A DNA stretch of 43,691 nt from the NCBI GenBank assembly GCA_913061055.1, contig CAJXVA010000017.1, positions 1-43,691 of the forward strand, read 5' to 3'. This document shows positions 1 through 8,525 of the stretch, piece by piece. The notes beneath the pieces were generated by a model. It was not told where the DNA came from. It made no database searches and saw only the letters and a program-made list of their open reading frames with translations. The position numbers were made by a program, and so were the translations under genes. The DNA comes from an uncultured Pseudomonadota bacterium. GTDB lineage: Bacteria > Myxococcota_A > Polyangia > Nannocystales > Nannocystaceae. The first letter of the stretch is position 1. Every line of letters starts with the position of its first letter.

Positions 1-43
1 TGGGGGCGCCGCTATGGCCGTTTCATCGAATTGGGGACGGCCC

Positions 44-2377
44 CTAGAGCGCGCTCTCGAGCTTGGGCAGCAGCGGGCTGGGGTCGCCGGTGTTGACCAT
101 CCACAGCTGATACGCGGCCCGGGTCACGGCGATGTGCATCAGGTGCCGCGCCTGATCATGCTCCGGGTAGTTCTGGCGGTTGGGCTCGAGGAGGACCACA
201 TAGTCGAACTCGAGGCCCTTCACCTGCCGAACGTCGGTGACGTCGATGCCCGCGCTGAACACGAAGTCCTCTCGGCGAACACGGCGGAGCTTCGGCACCT
301 CGGCCACCCGAAGAGCCTCGTAGTACGTCTCGGCCTGCTGGGGGTAGCGGGAGATGAGCGCGACCGAAGCCGTTGGCTCCCGACCGATGAGCGACCGCAA
401 CGCTTCGCCCAAGAACGCAACGGCTTCGCCGGTGTCGGTGAAGTCGAAATAGGAGACCGGAGCACCCTCCCGCGCAATGAGCTGGTCCTCGGGGTTGTGG
501 AGGTGACCAAGCACGTGCTGCGACAGCTCCATCACCTGCCGAGTCGAGCGATAGGTGATCTTCAGCGGCTGAATCGCGGTGTGCGGCAGGCCGGCGCTCT
601 CGAGCAGCTGCGGCCAGTCCTGGAAGCCGTTGTCGAACACCATCTTCTGCGCGCGGTCTCCCGCGATGGTGACGCTCTTGCCCTTGCTCGCGGTGTCGAG
701 CAGGACTCGGACCTCGAGCGGGCACAGGTCCTGTGCCTCATCGAGCACGATGTGTTCGAACTCGAACCGCTTGTTGCCGACAAAGAGACCGCCGAACTTC
801 AGCTGCATCAAGCGCAGGATCGCGGCGTCATCCTCGGGATCGAGCGCCACATCCTCCGGCTTTGCGTCGGGATCGTCGGGATCGAGATCGAGCTCAGCCT
901 TGCGAGCGCACCACTTCACGATGGTTTGCAGGTCGCTCTCACTGAACGCCTCGGGCCCGTGGGTGGCAACCGCTTTGCGGATCCGGTCGGCGTTGGTGTT
1001 GGCTTCGATCCAGTCCGCGACGATGTCCCGCATCGTGCTCTTGGCCACCCGGAGGATGCTGATCGTCGGGGTCCGCGTGGTCGCGTCGAGACGGGAGCCG
1101 ACCCCGTCGTGCATCCATTGCTGCATGCGCTCGACCTGGGTCAGCGGTGCCATCCGAGCAAAGCTACGCCACGCCTTGATGACCTCATGGCCGCCGGGCC
1201 GTGACGCCACGCGCTCTTGGATCTCAGCTTCGACGTCGTCGACGTGCTCTTGGACGATCTCCTCGAGCATCCGCATGAAGACCGGGTGCTTCTTGAAGCG
1301 TGAGACGGGGTCGGGTGTCGCGACCTCGTGCTTGAGATCGAGGCCGGTCTTGATGCGCGCGAGCAGCTGCGTCGTCCATCGGCGGTAGGTGGTGACCGTG
1401 ACCCCTTCGACACCGAGCGAGGGGAGCACGTGGCGGATGTACTCGACCAGCGCCTCGTTGAAGACGACGATCAGCATCTTCTGCGGGCTGAACCGGCGCG
1501 AGTCCTGGAACGACAAGTACGCGACGCGGTGCAGCGCCACGGTGGTCTTGCCGGATCCCGCACCTCCCTGGATGAGGACGATGCCCGAGTCCGACCGCGT
1601 GATGAGCTCGAACTGCTCTTTGTCGATCAGCGCGGTGATCTCTTGCAGGCGTTTGTCCGCGCGGAGCTGGGCGTCGTCGCCCTGAACCCCGAGTTGTTTC
1701 TTGTCGAACCGGGCCGCAGACCCCGAGCCGCCCTCGAGCGCGGGTCGTTCGGACAACTTGCTCTCGCGCCACTGCCCCTGCTGCCCGCGGGCGAAGGAGC
1801 CTTGCGGAGTGACGATGCGGCGGAGCGTGGCGTCCTGTACTGCGAGGCTGCGGCGCTTCATCACGCGTCCTTCGACGCTGCGCTCTCCGAACTCCTCGTC
1901 GTACTCGTCCTGCTCCTCGTAGCGGTAGTACAGCCGGCTGACCGGAGCGTTGCGCCAGTCGACGATCGACAGCCCATCGCCGTCGTCGAGCAACGTGTGG
2001 CGTCCGATGAGCACTTCGCGGGCTCGGCCCGTCTTCGAGTCTTTGAGGCACAGGTGACCGAAGTACGGACTCTTCGGATCGATGGGCACGCTTCGACCTT
2101 TGCCGCGCTTGCGGCTGAGCGCCGCCACTTGGTGCATCTGGTCGATGAGCGAGGCAACGTCCTCCTCCTTCGCTTCGGAGATCGCGTCGCGAAGCTCGAT
2201 CATCTGCGCGTCGAGGTCCTCGATCGCATCCGGCTTCGTCGAGGCGTCGCGCTCGAGTCGGGCCTGGATGCGGCCGAGGATCTCGATCTCCTCCGCAACA
2301 ACCTCGCGGGCGCCCTCAGAGAGGTGGGCGAGTTCGGCAGCCTGCTCGGGGCCCCGCTGCACGGCGTCCGTTGACAT
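44..2377 (-). CDS. helD: HelD-like superfamily I helicase / RNA polymerase recycling factor
   Basis: UvrD/Rep-fold ATPase of 777 aa, matching the length of Bacillus HelD (about 774 aa). HelD-family proteins insert an N-terminal coiled coil into the secondary channel of RNA polymerase and strip stalled polymerase from DNA using ATP. Visible are an N-terminal helical coiled-coil stretch (residues 20-90), the family block SPYFG (103-107) with IVDWRNAPVSRLYYR (138-152), Walker A GGAGSGKTT (271-279), a Walker B box written DEAQD, and a C-terminal VAVTRA motif. The ATG at 2377 is preferred. An upstream in-frame GTG at 2416 would only add 13 residues ahead of a typical MST start. A small inverted repeat (2400-2414) lies in the leader. 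Family assignment is firm; the polymerase role is inferred from the family. Confidence 0.9.
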   Translation of the reverse strand: MSTDAVQRGPEQAAELAHLSEGAREVVAEEIEILGRIQARLERDASTKPDAIEDLDAQMIELRDAISEAKEEDVASLIDQMHQVAALSRKRGKGRSVPIDPKSPYFGHLCLKDSKTGRAREVLIGRHTLLDDGDGLSIVDWRNAPVSRLYYRYEEQDEYDEEFGERSVEGRVMKRRSLAVQDATLRRIVTPQGSFARGQQGQWRESKLSERPALEGGSGSAARFDKKQLGVQGDDAQLRADKRLQEITALIDKEQFELITRSDSGIVLIQGGAGSGKTTVALHRVAYLSFQDSRRFSPQKMLIVVFNEALVEYIRHVLPSLGVEGVTVTTYRRWTTQLLARIKTGLDLKHEVATPDPVSRFKKHPVFMRMLEEIVQEHVDDVEAEIQERVASRPGGHEVIKAWRSFARMAPLTQVERMQQWMHDGVGSRLDATTRTPTISILRVAKSTMRDIVADWIEANTNADRIRKAVATHGPEAFSESDLQTIVKWCARKAELDLDPDDPDAKPEDVALDPEDDAAILRLMQLKFGGLFVGNKRFEFEHIVLDEAQDLCPLEVRVLLDTASKGKSVTIAGDRAQKMVFDNGFQDWPQLLESAGLPHTAIQPLKITYRSTRQVMELSQHVLGHLHNPEDQLIAREGAPVSYFDFTDTGEAVAFLGEALRSLIGREPTASVALISRYPQQAETYYEALRVAEVPKLRRVRREDFVFSAGIDVTDVRQVKGLEFDYVVLLEPNRQNYPEHDQARHLMHIAVTRAAYQLWMVNTGDPSPLLPKLESAL

Positions 2378-2441
2378 AAAGGTACCGATAACAATCCGCG
2401 TGGCGCCGTGCCACACGATTCGTCATCGTGCCGTCGCTCGC

Positions 2442-2467
2442 GGCCCGGGCGTGAGCAAACCCGGACC
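2442..2467 (-). terminator. GC-rich hairpin downstream of the catalase-like gene
   Basis: An 8-bp stem (2442-2449 with 2460-2467, one G-T wobble) closes a 10-nt loop 14 bases past the stop of the catalase-like gene. No U-tract follows, so it may be a weak or Rho-assisted terminator rather than a classical intrinsic one. It separates the catalase-like gene from helD. Confidence 0.35.
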
Positions 2468-2480
2468 GCAGCCACGAAAC

Positions 2481-3911
2481 CTACTCGGTGGGCTCGACGC
2501 GCGGCACGCCGTTGAGGCCGTGACGCACCGACGAAATCGACGAATAGGCGGTCTTCCGCGCCCGGTTCAAGCTTCCGAGCGGACGGTGCGCGGGCAGGGC
2601 ATGCCAGGGCGTGAACGAAAGATGCTGGCACGTGTTGGCCTGCTCTTCGGACGCGAAGTCCTGAGCCGAGAACACGATGCGCGCGACCGGGATGAACGGC
2701 GACTCCGACGCACTCCATTCGATGGACGCGTCTTCGATCGGCATGCGCTGCGGATCGGTTTGGCGCTGGATGCCGAACTCGTAACAAACGTCGCCAGCCT
2801 CGAGGTGCTGCTCCATCGACGGTGTGAAGTGGTTCGGGTCCTCGTCGTCGAGTTCGGGCCCGGGCTGTTCCCCATCGCAGGGGCGCGCCGTGTACTTCAC
2901 CGCGCTGCTGTCGGGACCGAGGCGGTAAGGCGTCTGACTCCAGTACTGCGTGGACAGCGGGTTCACGATCGACTTCGTGATCGACTCGATCGCGAGGAGG
3001 ATGCTGCTGGCTTCGATGTCGAACGGGTTCCACGAAAGGAACGCCAACGCCGGGTTGCGGTCGTCTTCGACCAGGTCGATGACGTCGGCAAAGTGGATGA
3101 CGTCAGCGGTCGCGACCGCTGGGGTGTGGTTGAGCAGGAAGTCTTGTGTCTTGGCGTCGCGCTCGTCGTCCAGGAGCTTCTCCCCGGGAACCTCCATCAG
3201 CTTGATCGCCATCGCCCGAACGTCACCTTCTTTGTCGGCCTGGACATGCGGGTCACCGTTGCTGAAGCGCACCCAAGCCGGGTACGTGACGTTTTCGGCG
3301 AACACGCCAACCCGCAGTTCTTCGGGCAGCTCGCGGTTGTCCACGGTCACCTCGGCCTGAAGGCAGCGGCCTTTGGCATGCAGGCCGCGCGTGGACGGTC
3401 GCGCACCTTCACCGTACTCCCGCATCATCCGCTCGCCGATGCGACGGATGATGAGCTCGGTCGCTTCCTGTTCGCCGGCGTGCACGTACTCCTCGCCCAG
3501 CTTGGGGCAGACGCCGCTCTCTTCGGCGTACCCGTACATCGACTGGAACGCGAAGTAGCCGACCCAGTCGACGTCGTCGAGCTGCTCCAGCGTCTCGAAC
3601 TCCACGTCGTCCGCGGTGCCCAGCTCCCCGTCCCCACCTGCGCGCGCCTCGACGATCTCTCGAGCCGAGACCGACCAGACGCCAGCATCGTCGTCGAGGG
3701 TCTCGAACTCGGCACTGTTGGCGAGCCGAAGGATGCAGGTGGCCTCATAGCCACGATCCTCGAAGCCCTGCGTGTCGGCTTTTCCCCCAGGGGCCACGCC
3801 ATCGTCGAACTGTCCGTCCTGGCCAGGACCGGCCTCGGGCGAACCATCTCCACCGTCGCAAGCCGATGCACCGAGGGACAGGCTGAGGAGCGCCAAACAG
3901 AACCTACGCAT
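2481..3911 (-). CDS. Catalase-superfamily lipoprotein (y4iL-like)
   Basis: A 476-aa exported haem-catalase-fold protein. Met1 starts a signal peptide ending in the lipobox GASAC (lipid Cys18), so it should be membrane anchored outside the cytoplasm. The catalase-fold core includes a distal His in RGLHAKGRC (H178), the block YPAWVRFSNG (210-219), a distal Asn in FLLNHTP (N261), and YWSQTPYRLG (323-332). The last aligns residue for residue with the catalase haem-ligand block, making Y323 the probable axial ligand. The C-terminal WHALPAHRPLGSLNRAR is typical of small catalase-like proteins. Start 3911 is chosen because it begins the signal peptide; upstream in-frame starts enter the intergenic operators. 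It is divergent from a LysR gene, suggesting regulated peroxide or lipid-peroxide handling. The actual activity (catalase, peroxidase or peroxygenase) cannot be read from sequence. Confidence 0.85.
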   Translation of the reverse strand: MRRFCLALLSLSLGASACDGGDGSPEAGPGQDGQFDDGVAPGGKADTQGFEDRGYEATCILRLANSAEFETLDDDAGVWSVSAREIVEARAGGDGELGTADDVEFETLEQLDDVDWVGYFAFQSMYGYAEESGVCPKLGEEYVHAGEQEATELIIRRIGERMMREYGEGARPSTRGLHAKGRCLQAEVTVDNRELPEELRVGVFAENVTYPAWVRFSNGDPHVQADKEGDVRAMAIKLMEVPGEKLLDDERDAKTQDFLLNHTPAVATADVIHFADVIDLVEDDRNPALAFLSWNPFDIEASSILLAIESITKSIVNPLSTQYWSQTPYRLGPDSSAVKYTARPCDGEQPGPELDDEDPNHFTPSMEQHLEAGDVCYEFGIQRQTDPQRMPIEDASIEWSASESPFIPVARIVFSAQDFASEEQANTCQHLSFTPWHALPAHRPLGSLNRARKTAYSSISSVRHGLNGVPRVEPTE

Positions 3912-3948
3912 ATCGCGCCAGCCTACGGGCGAAACCAGGCCGTCGCCA

Positions 3949-3962
3949 TTGCACGTTCGCAA
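3949..3962. promoter_or_regulatory. Distal operator half of a tandem LysR-type site
   Basis: TTGCACGTTCGCAA is an imperfect dyad (TTGC-N6-GCAA) containing the LysR T-N11-A signature. It lies 37 bp upstream of the catalase-like start and 21 bp (two helical turns) from an identical-architecture site at 3970. It probably binds the adjacent LysR regulator. Confidence 0.65.
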
Positions 3963-3969
3963 CTCAATC

Positions 3970-3983
3970 TTGCACACTTGCAA
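3970..3983. promoter_or_regulatory. Proximal operator half of a tandem LysR-type site
   Basis: TTGCACACTTGCAA has perfect 5-bp arms (TTGCA/TGCAA) around a 4-bp centre and fits T-N11-A. It ends 5 bp before the first LysR ATG (3989), so binding would be expected to repress the regulator's own expression. Its place also leaves no room for a Shine-Dalgarno before that ATG. Confidence 0.65.
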
Positions 3984-3988
3984 CTGAC

Positions 3989-4903
3989 ATGGCGACGCGA
4001 AACAGCCATCAGGGGGGCGTGGAGCCTTCTTGGGATGACCTTCGCCACCTGGAGAGTCTCGACCGGCTTGGGTCGGCGAGCGCGGCGAGTCGCGAGCTGG
4101 GTGTTGCGCCGTCGACCATCTACCGGCGGATCACCGCGCTGGAGCAGGCCATGGGCGTGGTCTGCTACTCGCAGCGTGAAGGCGGGGTGACCCGGGTTGG
4201 CAAAGAGCTCGCCGAGCTTGCGCGCAAGACCAAGCTGTCACTCTCCAGCATTCGCCAGCACGCGGTCGAGAGCCAGGAGTCCGTCGGTGGACGGCTCACG
4301 TTCACCACGCTCGATGGCTTCGCCCCGCTGCTGACCGAACCGCTCGCGGTCCTCACTCGGATGCACCCCAAGCTCGAGATCGTGCTCGACGTCTCGCCGA
4401 CCGGCTCGAGCATTCGCAAGGGCGAAGCCGACATCGCACTCACCTCGGTCGATCAACCGCCGCGTCAGCTCGTGGGTCGAAAGCTGTTCACGGCCGAGTG
4501 CGGGGTCTACGGAACGCGGGAGCACGCGGAAGATCCCGAGCGTGCGCCTTGGGTTGTGCTCGGGCCGCCGCTGAGTGCGAGTCCGCTGGGTCGGTGGGAA
4601 CGCGAGCAGGCACAGAGCACCCGCATCGCGGTCGCAACGTCATCTCGCCTCACCCTCAACCGGCTGGTGGCCGCAGGCGTTGGCATTGGCGCGATCCCTC
4701 ATCTGCTCGCCGCGGCCCATCCGGAGCTGGTCGAGATCGAATCGTTCCGGGAGCATGCCGCCAAGCTGCAGATCCCCGCCTGGCTCCTGACGCACCCAGA
4801 CCTCCGGGCATCGGCCGCGGTCAAGGCGGTGTTTGGGGTGGTCGGCGATGCGCTCGCGGCATTGTTCCCTTCGAAACACGATGGCCGGCGAGCACGACGC
4901 TGA
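3989..4903 (+). CDS. LysR-family transcriptional regulator
   Basis: A 304-aa one-component regulator. The N-terminal winged helix-turn-helix (about residues 13-70) contains LGSASAASRELGVAPSTIYRRI, shortened here to the recognisable core ASRELGVAPSTIYRRI. A LysR substrate-binding domain follows (about 95-285, with DIALTSVDQPPRQLVGRKLF). It is transcribed divergently from the catalase-like lipoprotein across 77 bp holding two phased operators, the classical LysR arrangement of target activation plus autoregulation. The Cys pattern is not that of OxyR, so direct peroxide sensing is not implied. The first ATG lacks a Shine-Dalgarno; an in-frame GTG at 4019 beginning VEPSWDDL is an alternative start that fits the usual LysR N-terminus. 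Confidence 0.9.
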   Translation: MATRNSHQGGVEPSWDDLRHLESLDRLGSASAASRELGVAPSTIYRRITALEQAMGVVCYSQREGGVTRVGKELAELARKTKLSLSSIRQHAVESQESVGGRLTFTTLDGFAPLLTEPLAVLTRMHPKLEIVLDVSPTGSSIRKGEADIALTSVDQPPRQLVGRKLFTAECGVYGTREHAEDPERAPWVVLGPPLSASPLGRWEREQAQSTRIAVATSSRLTLNRLVAAGVGIGAIPHLLAAAHPELVEIESFREHAAKLQIPAWLLTHPDLRASAAVKAVFGVVGDALAALFPSKHDGRRARR

Positions 4904-5058
4904 CGAATCTCGCTGGCCTTCGGCCTCGCACGCGTGTGTCCCGGGGACCCCCCGCAGTGTCCCTGGTCGTCGTCGACACATAAACGACGGCTGCTGTGAG
5001 ACCCGCCTGAGAACTCGGCCAAACGAAGTTGGCACGCATGCTGCTTTGGAGGGCCAAC

Positions 5059-6417
5059 ATGAGTCCTCACATCCCCCTTTCGCTCCTCGCTCCGGCTGTC
5101 TGCGGCTTGGTTGCACTCGCATCACCAGCCGATGCGCTGGCCGAAGATGCATGCCCCACCGGAAACGGCGTTGGGCTCTACAGTGACGGCAGCGCGGCCC
5201 AGCCAGTGACAGCAGGCGGCTACCTTCAGTTCGCCGACCTCGACAACGACCAGGAGGACGACGCCTGCTCTGTGATCGGCTCCTACCTGCGGTGCTACAC
5301 CCACCGCTCCGCCTACAGCGGCATCGACGACCCCGACTGCGGCTTCTCGAGCACGAGATACGAGCGCACGTTTCCCTTCAACATCGAAGACAACCCAGAG
5401 TATGGCAACACGCTCTCGTTCGTCGATCTCGACGATGACGATGACGCCGACGTGTGCGTCCGCGGAACGGATGGGATCTGGTGCGCGAAGAGCAACGGGG
5501 TGAACTTCGATGTCCCGGAGCGATGGACGGCGTCCTACGCCGACGCGTGGGGATGGAACCAGGCGAGGTACTACGACACCATGAAGTTCGTCGACGTCGA
5601 TCAGGACGGACGCACCGATGTCTGCGCGCGCGGCTCAGCCGGGATCTGGTGCAGTTTCTCCGACGGGAACGGCTTCCAAACGGCGTCGCTGCGAACGCAA
5701 AGCGGCAACTTCAGCAACGCCGGTTCGGGCCAGTTTGGCTCTGGCGCTGACCAGACCGCGTGGGGAAGCTCGCCAAGCTACTGGGAGACGATCGACTTCG
5801 CCGACATCGACGACGATGGTGACCTCGACGTCTGCGGCCGCGGCAAGAACGGGGTCTTCTGCGCACGCTTCAACGCCGCGACCAAGACGTTTTCACCCGG
5901 CCAATACTGGGTTCAGAACCAGTATCGTGACGACCAGGGCTGGGCCGGGCACGCTTACTACTCCACCATCCAGTTTGGCGACGTCTCGGGGGACGGCCTC
6001 GCGGATGTCTGTGGCCGGGGCAGCGCGGGGGTCTACTGCGGCTATGCAAAGAGCCTCGACTCCGAGTTTCAGAACGCCACCACCCTCGACGCGGCGTACT
6101 TCAGCAACACGAACGTGGGAGTCGAGTCGCGCTACTCGACGCTCGTGTTGACCGATACAACCGGCGACGATGTGCTCGACATCTGCGTACGAGCGTACGG
6201 CGGCATCTACTGCGCGGCATCGAGAGGACTTCAGTCCGGTGGAAACCAGTTCGATCCGGTGACCAACGTTTGGGTCTACAACTTCGGTGACATCTTCGGT
6301 TGGGGCGCCTCGGAGGACTATTGGGGGACGGTGCAACCGACCGACGTCAATGCCTACGAGCCTGGCACCGAGTTCTGCGGGATGGGCGACGCAGGGATCT
6401 GGTGCAGCGCCAACTAG
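5059..6417 (+). CDS. Secreted multi-repeat protein with Ca-binding-type loops (FG-GAP/VCBS-like)
   Basis: A 452-aa exported protein of unknown role. An N-terminal Sec signal peptide runs to about ALAED (residue 30). The mature part contains about seven units spaced 50-65 aa. Each pairs a Ca-loop-like acidic DxDxDGxxD with a short Cys motif: D-V-C-x-R-G-x-x-G-I-W-C. Examples are DVDQDGRTDVC followed by ARGSAGIWC, and DIDDDGDLDVC followed by GRGKNGVFC. The last unit is degenerate (EFCGMGDAGIWC). This is the layout of FG-GAP/VCBS beta-propeller blades, but with a conserved Cys pair in each blade that should form disulfides outside the cell. The start is fixed by GGAGGG at 5048-5053, 5 bp before the ATG. 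No enzyme motif is seen; adhesion or carbohydrate binding is a guess. Confidence 0.75.
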   Translation: MSPHIPLSLLAPAVCGLVALASPADALAEDACPTGNGVGLYSDGSAAQPVTAGGYLQFADLDNDQEDDACSVIGSYLRCYTHRSAYSGIDDPDCGFSSTRYERTFPFNIEDNPEYGNTLSFVDLDDDDDADVCVRGTDGIWCAKSNGVNFDVPERWTASYADAWGWNQARYYDTMKFVDVDQDGRTDVCARGSAGIWCSFSDGNGFQTASLRTQSGNFSNAGSGQFGSGADQTAWGSSPSYWETIDFADIDDDGDLDVCGRGKNGVFCARFNAATKTFSPGQYWVQNQYRDDQGWAGHAYYSTIQFGDVSGDGLADVCGRGSAGVYCGYAKSLDSEFQNATTLDAAYFSNTNVGVESRYSTLVLTDTTGDDVLDICVRAYGGIYCAASRGLQSGGNQFDPVTNVWVYNFGDIFGWGASEDYWGTVQPTDVNAYEPGTEFCGMGDAGIWCSAN

Positions 6418-6509
6418 GCTAGCGAAAGCCCGACGCAGTAGCGCGTAGGTCGATGCGTGGCTTCGGCACCCAGGCCCGCGCGTTTGGACGACGACTGACA
6501 GCCGGCGCA

Positions 6510-6531
6510 CGCAACCGGTGCCGTCGTTGCG
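6510..6531 (+). other. Inverted repeat in the selO leader
   Basis: CGCAAC (6510-6515) pairs with GTTGCG (6526-6531) over a 10-nt loop, 20 bp before the selO start codon. It could be a leader hairpin or an operator; no recognisable Shine-Dalgarno lies after it. Confidence 0.25.
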
Positions 6532-6550
6532 CTAAGCTGTCCAGCGCCCC

Positions 6551-8014
6551 ATGCCCGCACCCTTCGCGTTCGACAACACGTTCGCCGCCCAGATGGACGG
6601 GTTCTTCCTTCCCGCTCAAGCGGCCCCTTTTCCCGAGCCCAAACTCGCGCTTCTCAACGAGCCGCTCGCGCAATCGCTCGGCCTCGACGTCGAGCAACTT
6701 CGCACGGAGGGCGCCGGCATTTTCTCAGGTCAGTCGCTCCCCGAGGGCGCGACACCGCTCGCCCAGTTCTACGCCGGACACCAGTTTGGCGGATTTTCCC
6801 CGCAACTCGGAGACGGTCGCGCGCTCCTGCTCGGCGAGTTCTTGGATCCCGCGGGGCAGCGTTACGACCTGCAGCTCAAGGGCTCCGGACCCACCGAGTT
6901 CTCCCGCGGCGGAGACGGCAAGGCCTCGCTCGGCCCGATGCTGCGCGAGTACGTCATCAGCGAAGGCATGCACGCGCTGGGCATCCCCACCACGCGTTCG
7001 CTCGCGGTGGTCACCACGGGGGAGCCGGTCTACCGGGAGGAGCCGCTGCCCGGCGCTGTCCTGGCCAGGATCGCTGCCAGCCATCTTCGTGTGGGCACGT
7101 TCGCGTTCTTTGCGTCACGGCAAGACATCGCCGGCACCCGCAAGCTGATGGACTACACCATCGCTCGCCACTACCCGGACTTGGCCACGATCCCCAACCC
7201 CGCCGTCGGCCTTCTCAACGCCGTCGTCGACGCCCAGGCCGAGCTCATCGCCCAGTGGATGATGGTTGGGTTCATCCACGGCGTCATGAACACCGACAAC
7301 GTCGCGCTCAGTGGCGAGACGATTGACTACGGACCCTGCGCGTTCATGGATCGCTACGATCCGGGCACGGTCTACAGCTCGATCGACCGACAGGGCCGCT
7401 ACGCCTACGGCAACCAACCCGGCATCGGCCAGTGGAACCTCGCCCGTTTTGCCGAGACGTTGCTGCCCCTGCTCGACGATGACGACGACACCGCGATGAA
7501 CCACGCCAAGGAAGCGCTGCAGGCGTTTGGGCTTCGCTACCAAGCGGCGTGGACTCGCGGTATGCGAGCCAAGCTCGGCATCATCGAAGCGCAGGACGAG
7601 GACGATGTGCTCGCCAAAGATCTGCTCGAGATCTTCGAAGCGCAGAAGCTCGACTACACCACCACCATGCGGTCGCTGTCCTCGATCGCGCGGGGGGAGG
7701 CTCCGCGTGCCGGGCTCGCGCGCGCCAACGCGTTCGAAGGCTGGTCGGCTCGCTGGCTCGCCCGTCTCGACGCCGAACCCAACGGACGCTCCGCTGCCGC
7801 CGACCGCATGGATGCGGTCAACCCGATCTACATCCCGCGCAACCATCTGGTTGAAAGCGCGCTCGATGCCGCAGTGGGCGGAGACCTTGGCCCGGTGCAA
7901 GACCTGCTCGAAGCGATCACCCATCCGTACGAGGTCCAACCCGGGTCGGACCGGTTTGCCGAGCCCGCGCCCGATGCCTTCGACGATGGTTTCCAGACCT
8001 TCTGCGGAACCTGA
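6551..8014 (+). CDS. selO: Protein adenylyltransferase SelO (YdiU family)
   Basis: A 487-aa pseudokinase-fold AMPylase that transfers AMP from ATP to Ser/Thr/Tyr of target proteins and is linked to redox homeostasis in E. coli. The family blocks are all present: PLAQFYAGHQFGGFSPQLGDGRA, recognisable as YAGHQFG plus QLGDGRA; LKGSGPTEFSRGGDG (Lys/Gly-rich nucleotide site); REYVISEGMHALGIPTTRSL; the catalytic HGVMNTDN; and the metal-binding IDYGPCAFMD. It ends FCGT. The TGA stop is 12 bases before a small gene in the same frame. No Sec insertion element was recognised, so the stop is taken as a real end. Family assignment is strong; the targets are unknown. Confidence 0.95.
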   Translation: MPAPFAFDNTFAAQMDGFFLPAQAAPFPEPKLALLNEPLAQSLGLDVEQLRTEGAGIFSGQSLPEGATPLAQFYAGHQFGGFSPQLGDGRALLLGEFLDPAGQRYDLQLKGSGPTEFSRGGDGKASLGPMLREYVISEGMHALGIPTTRSLAVVTTGEPVYREEPLPGAVLARIAASHLRVGTFAFFASRQDIAGTRKLMDYTIARHYPDLATIPNPAVGLLNAVVDAQAELIAQWMMVGFIHGVMNTDNVALSGETIDYGPCAFMDRYDPGTVYSSIDRQGRYAYGNQPGIGQWNLARFAETLLPLLDDDDDTAMNHAKEALQAFGLRYQAAWTRGMRAKLGIIEAQDEDDVLAKDLLEIFEAQKLDYTTTMRSLSSIARGEAPRAGLARANAFEGWSARWLARLDAEPNGRSAAADRMDAVNPIYIPRNHLVESALDAAVGGDLGPVQDLLEAITHPYEVQPGSDRFAEPAPDAFDDGFQTFCGT

Positions 8015-8026
8015 GGCGACTCGCTC

Positions 8027-8440
8027 ATGAGCACCACTGCACTACGAGAAGACCTCCGAGTCCTCGACGCCGAGCTTGGCTCCGCGGCCCAGCGACTCGA
8101 AGAGCACGCGGGCGGCCTCGTCAAACATGGGCTCCTCACCGGGTTCGCAGTGGTGTGTGCGCTCGTTCAAACCGATTCGCCCTATGCGTCCAACGACGAC
8201 GCATCCGTGGTCGTCTTGACGGTCTACCGGCTCACGCACGACGCACTGCAGCAGATACAAAAGCTCGCGGCGGAAGGCCACACCGTCGGGCCGCAGCTTC
8301 GGGCCCAGCTCACCGAACTCCTCGGCGCCGCCGACCGCTTCCCCGTCAGCACAAACATGAGCCCGCTCGCATATCGGCGGTGGTCTGGCGAGTTCCAGGA
8401 ATTCCGAAGCATCCTGAGGCCGCTCGCTGAGCAGCTGTGA
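8027..8440 (+). CDS. Hypothetical protein, small, mostly helical
   Basis: A 137-aa cytoplasmic protein that I do not recognise. It is predicted mostly helical, with an N-terminal amphipathic stretch (LREDLRVLDAELGSAAQRLEEH), which I read as a possible coiled coil, and one hydrophobic patch (LLTGFAVVCALVQ). It has no signal peptide and no clear membrane span. It follows selO by 12 bp, with GAGG overlapping the selO stop as a plausible Shine-Dalgarno, so the two are probably co-transcribed. A terminator hairpin lies 31 bp downstream. Base composition matches the neighbours. Confidence 0.7.
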   Translation: MSTTALREDLRVLDAELGSAAQRLEEHAGGLVKHGLLTGFAVVCALVQTDSPYASNDDASVVVLTVYRLTHDALQQIQKLAAEGHTVGPQLRAQLTELLGAADRFPVSTNMSPLAYRRWSGEFQEFRSILRPLAEQL

Positions 8441-8471
8441 GTCGGCAACCCGCTCCATCCCACAACGAGAA

Positions 8472-8499
8472 ACGCCGCCACGGTTTCCCGTGACGGCGT
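8472..8499. terminator. Bidirectional terminator hairpin between convergent genes
   Basis: A 12-bp stem (8472-8483 with 8488-8499, one mismatch) closes a 4-nt loop that reads GAAA on the minus strand, a stable GNRA tetraloop. On the minus strand it is followed by TTTCTCGTT. It sits between the stop of the small gene at 8440 and the stop of the VWA gene at 8526. Confidence 0.75.
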
Positions 8500-8525
8500 C
8501 GTCTCTTGTCGCAGCCGAAGCTGGC

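Noticed and set aside
3989..4018. OxyR identity for the LysR regulator because of the catalase-like neighbour
   Set aside because: The paired regulatory cysteines of OxyR are not present in the effector domain.
2082..4190. Long plus-strand open frame antisense to the catalase-like gene
   Set aside because: High-GC antisense shadow: Arg/Ala/Val-rich, low-complexity translation with no domain, opposite to a clear catalase-like gene and LysR.
5030..5045. Sigma-54-like promoter TGGCACG-N4-CTGCT with exact GG-N10-GC spacing upstream of the Ca-loop repeat gene
   Set aside because: The predicted transcript start would be about 3 bases before the ATG and would exclude the good ribosome site at 5048-5053, so the geometry conflicts with the gene start.
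8009..8017. Selenocysteine at the selO C-terminus (FCGT then TGA)
   Set aside because: No Sec insertion hairpin was recognised after the TGA, and FCGT is an acceptable bacterial SelO ending.
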